36,448 bases of DNA. Source: JAYVJH01 sp043777595. Its GTDB lineage: Bacteria > Bacteroidota > Bacteroidia > Cytophagales > Spirosomataceae. Position numbers and translations under genes: made by a program. Location of the stretch: contig JAYWHT010000078.1 of the NCBI GenBank assembly GCA_043777595.1, positions 1 through 36,448 on the forward strand, given 5' to 3'. Shown piece by piece: positions 32,745 through 36,448 of this stretch. Position 1 is the stretch's first letter. The number at the start of each line of letters is the position of its first letter. The notes below the pieces were generated by a model. It did not search any database and had not been told where the DNA came from. It saw only the letters and a program-made list of their open reading frames with translations.

Positions 32745-33051
32745 TGTTAATTTAAAAACCTATACTCGGCAGATTTGTTGTTGTATTCGCTTGGAAGGGG
32801 TAATTGAGGGTGAAAAAGTAAATGGAGGTCAGTCGGCTATAAATATCCTCTTATGGTATTCGAGTTTACAATATTGTTCCAATTTGTTTTGTGGCTTTGG
32901 GTACCAGAAACTAAATAAGTGTGCTTTTTTATTGATATTTTTTAAATATATCTATTGTATTGGGGCTGTATTTATCGGTATTTTAGATTTTAACAATAAT
33001 ATCGTATGTGGCCTAATTTTTGACATATTAGCGTTTTTACAGATTTTCAAA
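32745..33051. other. 307-nt gap, possibly decayed hydrophobic coding sequence
   Basis: No gene was called here. The plus frame that later becomes the acetyltransferase is open throughout and reads as hydrophobic, cysteine-containing text (WYSSLQYCSNLFCGFG, CAFLLIFFKYIYCIGAVFIG). It begins out of frame with the preceding gene and no credible start is visible. It may be remains of a membrane-protein gene or simply AT-rich spacer. No repeat, hairpin or RNA gene was found. Confidence 0.35.
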
Positions 33052-33537
33052 ATGATAAGAAAAATTACCAAAGCAGATTTTGCCTTCATTTACAACCTAT
33101 ATATGCACCCCAGCACAAATCCATATTTGTTGTACGAACCCATGCCGTCAGATGCCTTCGAGCCAGTTTTTGAGTCTTTGTTGTTACAAGATATTATTTA
33201 TATTTTTTCGGTCAATGGGCGAGATGTCGGTATGTTTAAGCTCATACCGCTACTACATAGGTCAGACCATATTAACTACTTGGGTGGTGTGGCCATAGCA
33301 CCCAACGAAGCTGGCAAGGGCTATGGGTCGGCCATGATAAAGGCAATTATTGACTTAGGCCAGCAGCGTGGTCTCAAACGGATAGAACTCAGCACCGCTA
33401 CCACCAACACCAAAGCCATTAAACTATACGAAAGGCATGGTTTTGTTTTTGAGGGTATTCTCCGCAACTATACACATCTCAAATCTGAACATCGCTACAT
33501 AGACGAACAGTTGATGTCTTATATTTACACCAATTAG
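33052..33537 (+). CDS. GNAT-family N-acetyltransferase
   Basis: This 161-residue protein from the ATG at 33052 has the GNAT fold: MIRKITKADFAFIYNLY, GGVAIAPNEAGKGYGSAMI (acetyl-CoA loop, about 78-96), RIELSTATTNTKAIKLYERHGFVFEGIL, and a C-terminal DEQLMSYIY. It would transfer an acetyl group from acetyl-CoA to an unknown amine. The frame is open far upstream (to 32692), but family length and the motif N-terminus favour this ATG. Confidence 0.85.
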   Translation: MIRKITKADFAFIYNLYMHPSTNPYLLYEPMPSDAFEPVFESLLLQDIIYIFSVNGRDVGMFKLIPLLHRSDHINYLGGVAIAPNEAGKGYGSAMIKAIIDLGQQRGLKRIELSTATTNTKAIKLYERHGFVFEGILRNYTHLKSEHRYIDEQLMSYIYTN

Positions 33538-33564
33538 ATTGACAACTTATTTAAAGTTGTCAAT
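33538..33564 (+). terminator. hairpin terminator after the GNAT gene
   Basis: A perfect 11-bp stem (ATTGACAACTT at 33538-33548 with AAGTTGTCAAT at 33554-33564) has a five-base loop (33549-33553). It begins immediately after the TAG of the acetyltransferase gene. There is no long T run. Confidence 0.75.
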
Positions 33565-33610
33565 TCCAATTCAATCCTAATTCCTCAACCCTTTATTTAT
33601 CTTAAACACA

Positions 33611-36391
33611 ATGCTCAAAAATCTATTTCTATCAGTAGCTATTAGCTTGGGAGCTATTTTGAACGTACAAGCCCAAAATATTCCGTCTCCCAAAGCGCAT
33701 TTTGGTTTTGATATTGGCGACGACTATATGCTGGCCACTTACACCCAAACCGAGGCTTATTTTCAAAAATTGGCAACCTCAAACCGTGTGAAGCTCATCG
33801 ACATTGGCAAAACCGAAGAAGGCCGCACGCAGCCAATGCTCATTGTAACATCGCCTGAAAACCATAAAAAACTGGCTCGCTATCAAGAGATTTCACAAAA
33901 ATTGGCTCGTGCCGACGGCCTAAACGATGCACAAGCACGGCTATTGGCCAACGAAGGCAAGGCCGTTGTCTGGATTGATGGTGGCATTCACTCAACCGAA
34001 ACAGTGGGTATAATGCAACTCATCGAAACCGCTTGGCAGCTTACAAGCAAAACAGACCCCGAAACGATGCGAATCTTAGACAACGTCGTGATATTGCTCA
34101 CGCACATCAATCCAGACGGACATGAATTAGTGGCTAATTGGTATATGAGAGAAGCTAAAACCGAAAAACGAACGCTCGAATATTTACCCAAACTATATGA
34201 AAAATATGCTGGCCATGACAACAACCGTGATTTTTATATGCTACAGCTCAAAGAAACTCAAAACGTAGCCCGTCCGTTGTTTGTCGACTGGATTCCGCAG
34301 ATTATGTACAACCACCACCAACGAGGGCCTGCTGGCTCGATTTTGGCTGGCCCACCTTACCGAGATCCTTTCAATTATGTCTTTCACCCACTCATGGTAA
34401 CGGGCATTGATGCATTGGGCGCAGCGATGATAAACCGCCTAATTGCCGAAGATAAACCTGGTTTTACTCGATTGGGCGGCTCCGTGTTTTCGACTTGGTA
34501 CAATGGTGGCCTTCGTACAACAACCCATTTTCATAACCAGATTGGCCTTTTGACAGAAATAGTAGGTGGCCCCACTCCCGAAAATATACCGCTTGTACCC
34601 AACAGGCTCATTCCCAATGGCAATACCCCCTACCCGATTACACCCCAAAAATGGCACTTCAAACAATCAATCGATTATTCAGTTTCGTTAAACTATGCAG
34701 TCCTCGATTATGCCGCTCGCCACCGAGACGAAGTACTGTTTAATATCTATAAAATGGGCCGAAACGCAATAGACCGTGGTAACAGCAACAACTGGACACT
34801 GTCGCCCAAACGCATTGAGGCCATTACAACTGCTCAAAAAAATGACAAAAGCATCAAACCCGATTCAAGTAATTCGGCCAACGACCCACTTGGTTTTAGA
34901 GGAGGCATTCCGACCAAATATTACGACAAAGTAATGAACGACCCCAGCACTCGTGATGCCCGTGGTTATGTTATTACGGCCATCCAGCCCGACTTCGCTA
35001 CTGCCGTCAAGTTTATCAATGCCCTTGTTCGTACAGGTATTCAGGTTCATAAGGCCACAGCTGAATTTACGGTTGCCAACATAAAATACCCAACTGGCTC
35101 GTATATTGTCAAAACAGCACAGGCTTTTCGGCCACACGTACTCGATATGTTTGAACCTCAAGACCATCCCAACGATTTTGCCTACCCAGGTAGCGCACCC
35201 ACTCGCCCCTACGATGCGGCTGGCTGGACATTGGCCTACCAAATGGGCATTCAGTTTGACCGACTGATTGATAGTTTTGATGGGCCGTTTCAGCCCGTGC
35301 CATATGGCGAGCTGCAAACCACAACAGGTAAAGTTGAGGCTGGCAAAGCCGCTGGCTATGTGCTGTCGGCCAAAGCCAATCATTCGTATTTAGTAGCCAA
35401 CGACTTACTTGCCGCTGGCGTTGAAGTTTACCGTTTGCCAAAAGGAATAACTAATAGGCCAAACACTGAGGCTGGTGCTTTTTATGTGCCCAATTCTGCC
35501 AAAGCCAAAGAAATATTAGACAAGGCCGCTCAAAATCTGGGAATAACCGCTGTGGCCATTGCCAAAAAACCGACTGATGTTTTACAAAAAATAAAACCAC
35601 TCCGCATTGCTCTATGGGATACCTACGGCGGCTCTATGGCTTCTGGTTGGGTGCGGCTATTGATGGAGCAATACCATTTTGGGGCGCAAGTAGTTTACAG
35701 TCAAGATATTGACAAAGGCGACTTAGAAACCAAATACGATGCAATTGTATTTGTAACCCGAGCCATTCCAGCCAAAGGCACAGGCGGCGGCACAGCCGAT
35801 ATTTATAGTATTTATGCAGACAGAACCCCCAAAGCCGATGATATTCCAGCAGAGTATAGAGGTTGGTTGGGCAAAATATCTGCCGAAAAATCTATACCGC
35901 AACTCAGAAAATTTATAGAAGCAGGCGGGCAAATTATAACCATTGGAAGCAGTGCCAACTTGGCTTATCATTTTGGTTTGCCAGTAAAAAGTGCGCTGAC
36001 CGAAATGACAGCCTCGGGGCAAGAAAAACCCTTGCCTGCCGAAAAATATTATATTCCAGGAAGTATTCTCAATATCTCGCTCGACTCTACACAGGCCGCT
36101 ACTTGGGGTATGACTTCGCAAGCCGATGTTTATTTTGATTCGAGCCCAGTCTTTAAGATTGCGCCTGAGGCTGCTGCAAAAGGTACTGTCAGGCCATTGG
36201 CTTGGTTTGCTGCCAACAAACCACTACGCAGCGGCTGGGCTTGGGGGCAGAGCTACCTGCAAGACGGAGTAGCAGCATTTGAAGCTAAAATCGGCAAAGG
36301 CCGATTGGTAACTTTTGGTCCAGAAATTACGTTCAGAGCGCAGTCGCAGGGTACTTTTAAGCTACTGTTCAATCAGTTGTATGGTCAATAA
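33611..36391 (+). CDS. secreted M14-family zinc carboxypeptidase-like peptidase
   Basis: This 926-residue protein has signal peptide MLKNLFLSVAISLGAILNVQA. The M14 domain has the zinc motif H-x-x-E in GGIHSTETVG (His127, Glu130), THINPDGHELV, and NNRD (204-207). The third zinc-ligand region is IMYNHHQRG (His235/His236), and the catalytic glutamate lies in GLLTEIVGG (Glu316). A long C-terminal part (about 420-926) of other folds follows, with a class-I-amidotransferase-like IALWDTYGGSMASGWVRLLM segment near 665. It is probably a periplasmic or surface peptidase of the Bacteroidota M14 group. A strong terminator follows the stop. Confidence 0.88.
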   Translation: MLKNLFLSVAISLGAILNVQAQNIPSPKAHFGFDIGDDYMLATYTQTEAYFQKLATSNRVKLIDIGKTEEGRTQPMLIVTSPENHKKLARYQEISQKLARADGLNDAQARLLANEGKAVVWIDGGIHSTETVGIMQLIETAWQLTSKTDPETMRILDNVVILLTHINPDGHELVANWYMREAKTEKRTLEYLPKLYEKYAGHDNNRDFYMLQLKETQNVARPLFVDWIPQIMYNHHQRGPAGSILAGPPYRDPFNYVFHPLMVTGIDALGAAMINRLIAEDKPGFTRLGGSVFSTWYNGGLRTTTHFHNQIGLLTEIVGGPTPENIPLVPNRLIPNGNTPYPITPQKWHFKQSIDYSVSLNYAVLDYAARHRDEVLFNIYKMGRNAIDRGNSNNWTLSPKRIEAITTAQKNDKSIKPDSSNSANDPLGFRGGIPTKYYDKVMNDPSTRDARGYVITAIQPDFATAVKFINALVRTGIQVHKATAEFTVANIKYPTGSYIVKTAQAFRPHVLDMFEPQDHPNDFAYPGSAPTRPYDAAGWTLAYQMGIQFDRLIDSFDGPFQPVPYGELQTTTGKVEAGKAAGYVLSAKANHSYLVANDLLAAGVEVYRLPKGITNRPNTEAGAFYVPNSAKAKEILDKAAQNLGITAVAIAKKPTDVLQKIKPLRIALWDTYGGSMASGWVRLLMEQYHFGAQVVYSQDIDKGDLETKYDAIVFVTRAIPAKGTGGGTADIYSIYADRTPKADDIPAEYRGWLGKISAEKSIPQLRKFIEAGGQIITIGSSANLAYHFGLPVKSALTEMTASGQEKPLPAEKYYIPGSILNISLDSTQAATWGMTSQADVYFDSSPVFKIAPEAAAKGTVRPLAWFAANKPLRSGWAWGQSYLQDGVAAFEAKIGKGRLVTFGPEITFRAQSQGTFKLLFNQLYGQ

Positions 36392-36394
36392 GTA

Positions 36395-36433
36395 TTTTAG
36401 TGTGCCAGTTTTGATAAAACTGGCACACTAAAA
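36395..36433. terminator. strong bidirectional hairpin terminator
   Basis: A perfect 18-bp stem (36395-36412 with 36416-36433) has a three-base loop GAT. The arms begin TTTT and end AAAA, giving T tracts on both strands. It starts 3 nt after the TAA of the M14 peptidase gene. Confidence 0.92.
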
Positions 36434-36448
36434 CTTGTAACGACAGAA

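Noticed and set aside
34865..35441. Minus-strand frames of 110-172 codons opposite the M14 peptidase gene
   Set aside because: They lie entirely within the peptidase gene, and their translations look like antisense text.

Overview
The window looks like a chromosomal segment from a Bacteroidota bacterium, most likely order Cytophagales. Evidence is the AT-rich base composition, the lipoprotein-rich gene set, LytS/LytTR signalling genes, a TonB-dependent receptor with an N-terminal carboxypeptidase-regulatory-like domain, a GH144-type glucanase, and several exact TAnnTTTG (-7) promoter boxes. No tRNA, rRNA, CRISPR array, phage or complete insertion sequence was seen. Genus was not determined.

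Layout. 1-2606 (+): the 3' end of one Uma2-type gene, a complete second copy, menE and an unknown gene, almost without gaps. 2603-4170 (-): purE, a membrane-anchored LysM protein and a small unknown gene. 4273-7042 (+): methylmalonyl-CoA epimerase, a secreted GH144-like glucanase lipoprotein and a CvpA-family membrane protein. 7140-10497 (-): recN, a helical lipoprotein, a SCO1-type copper chaperone and a small cytochrome c lipoprotein. 10518-15609 (-): a MoxR/BchI-like AAA+ ATPase, a TPR lipoprotein, a TonB-dependent receptor and a possible 28-residue cysteine-rich peptide. 15791-16549 (+): a lipoprotein holding only the C-terminal domain of a 5'-nucleotidase. 16625-21868 (-): two LytS-type histidine kinases with nearly identical catalytic halves and one LytTR response regulator. 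22052-24243 (+): a stand-alone LytTR protein and an IPT/NHL-repeat lipoprotein. 24312-27795 (-): a PD-(D/E)XK-like protein, gatB, a four-helix membrane protein and an NADP-dependent reductase. 27934-36391 (+): an OmpA-like protein, an Rpn-type nuclease, an alpha/beta hydrolase, a Tat-exported Gfo/Idh/MocA oxidoreductase, a small membrane protein, a GNAT acetyltransferase and a large M14 peptidase.

Most gene content is housekeeping plus envelope functions. Three signals stand out. First, seven-base repeat arrays occur at four gene boundaries. At two of them they form a 27-29 bp inverted repeat with a 16-17 nt loop, placed 5-7 nt after the upstream stop codon, and one arm encodes the signal peptide of the next lipoprotein. 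Second, a 20-bp motif (19/20 identical) lies exactly 14 bp upstream of a matching -7-like box in front of both the response regulator and one histidine kinase, which points to a shared, possibly autoregulated, operator. Third, small PD-(D/E)XK-type proteins (Uma2, Rpn and an unnamed family) sit flush against housekeeping genes, and a truncated relative remains at 7075-7133.

All family assignments come from reading the sequence and recalling family motifs. No database search was run.
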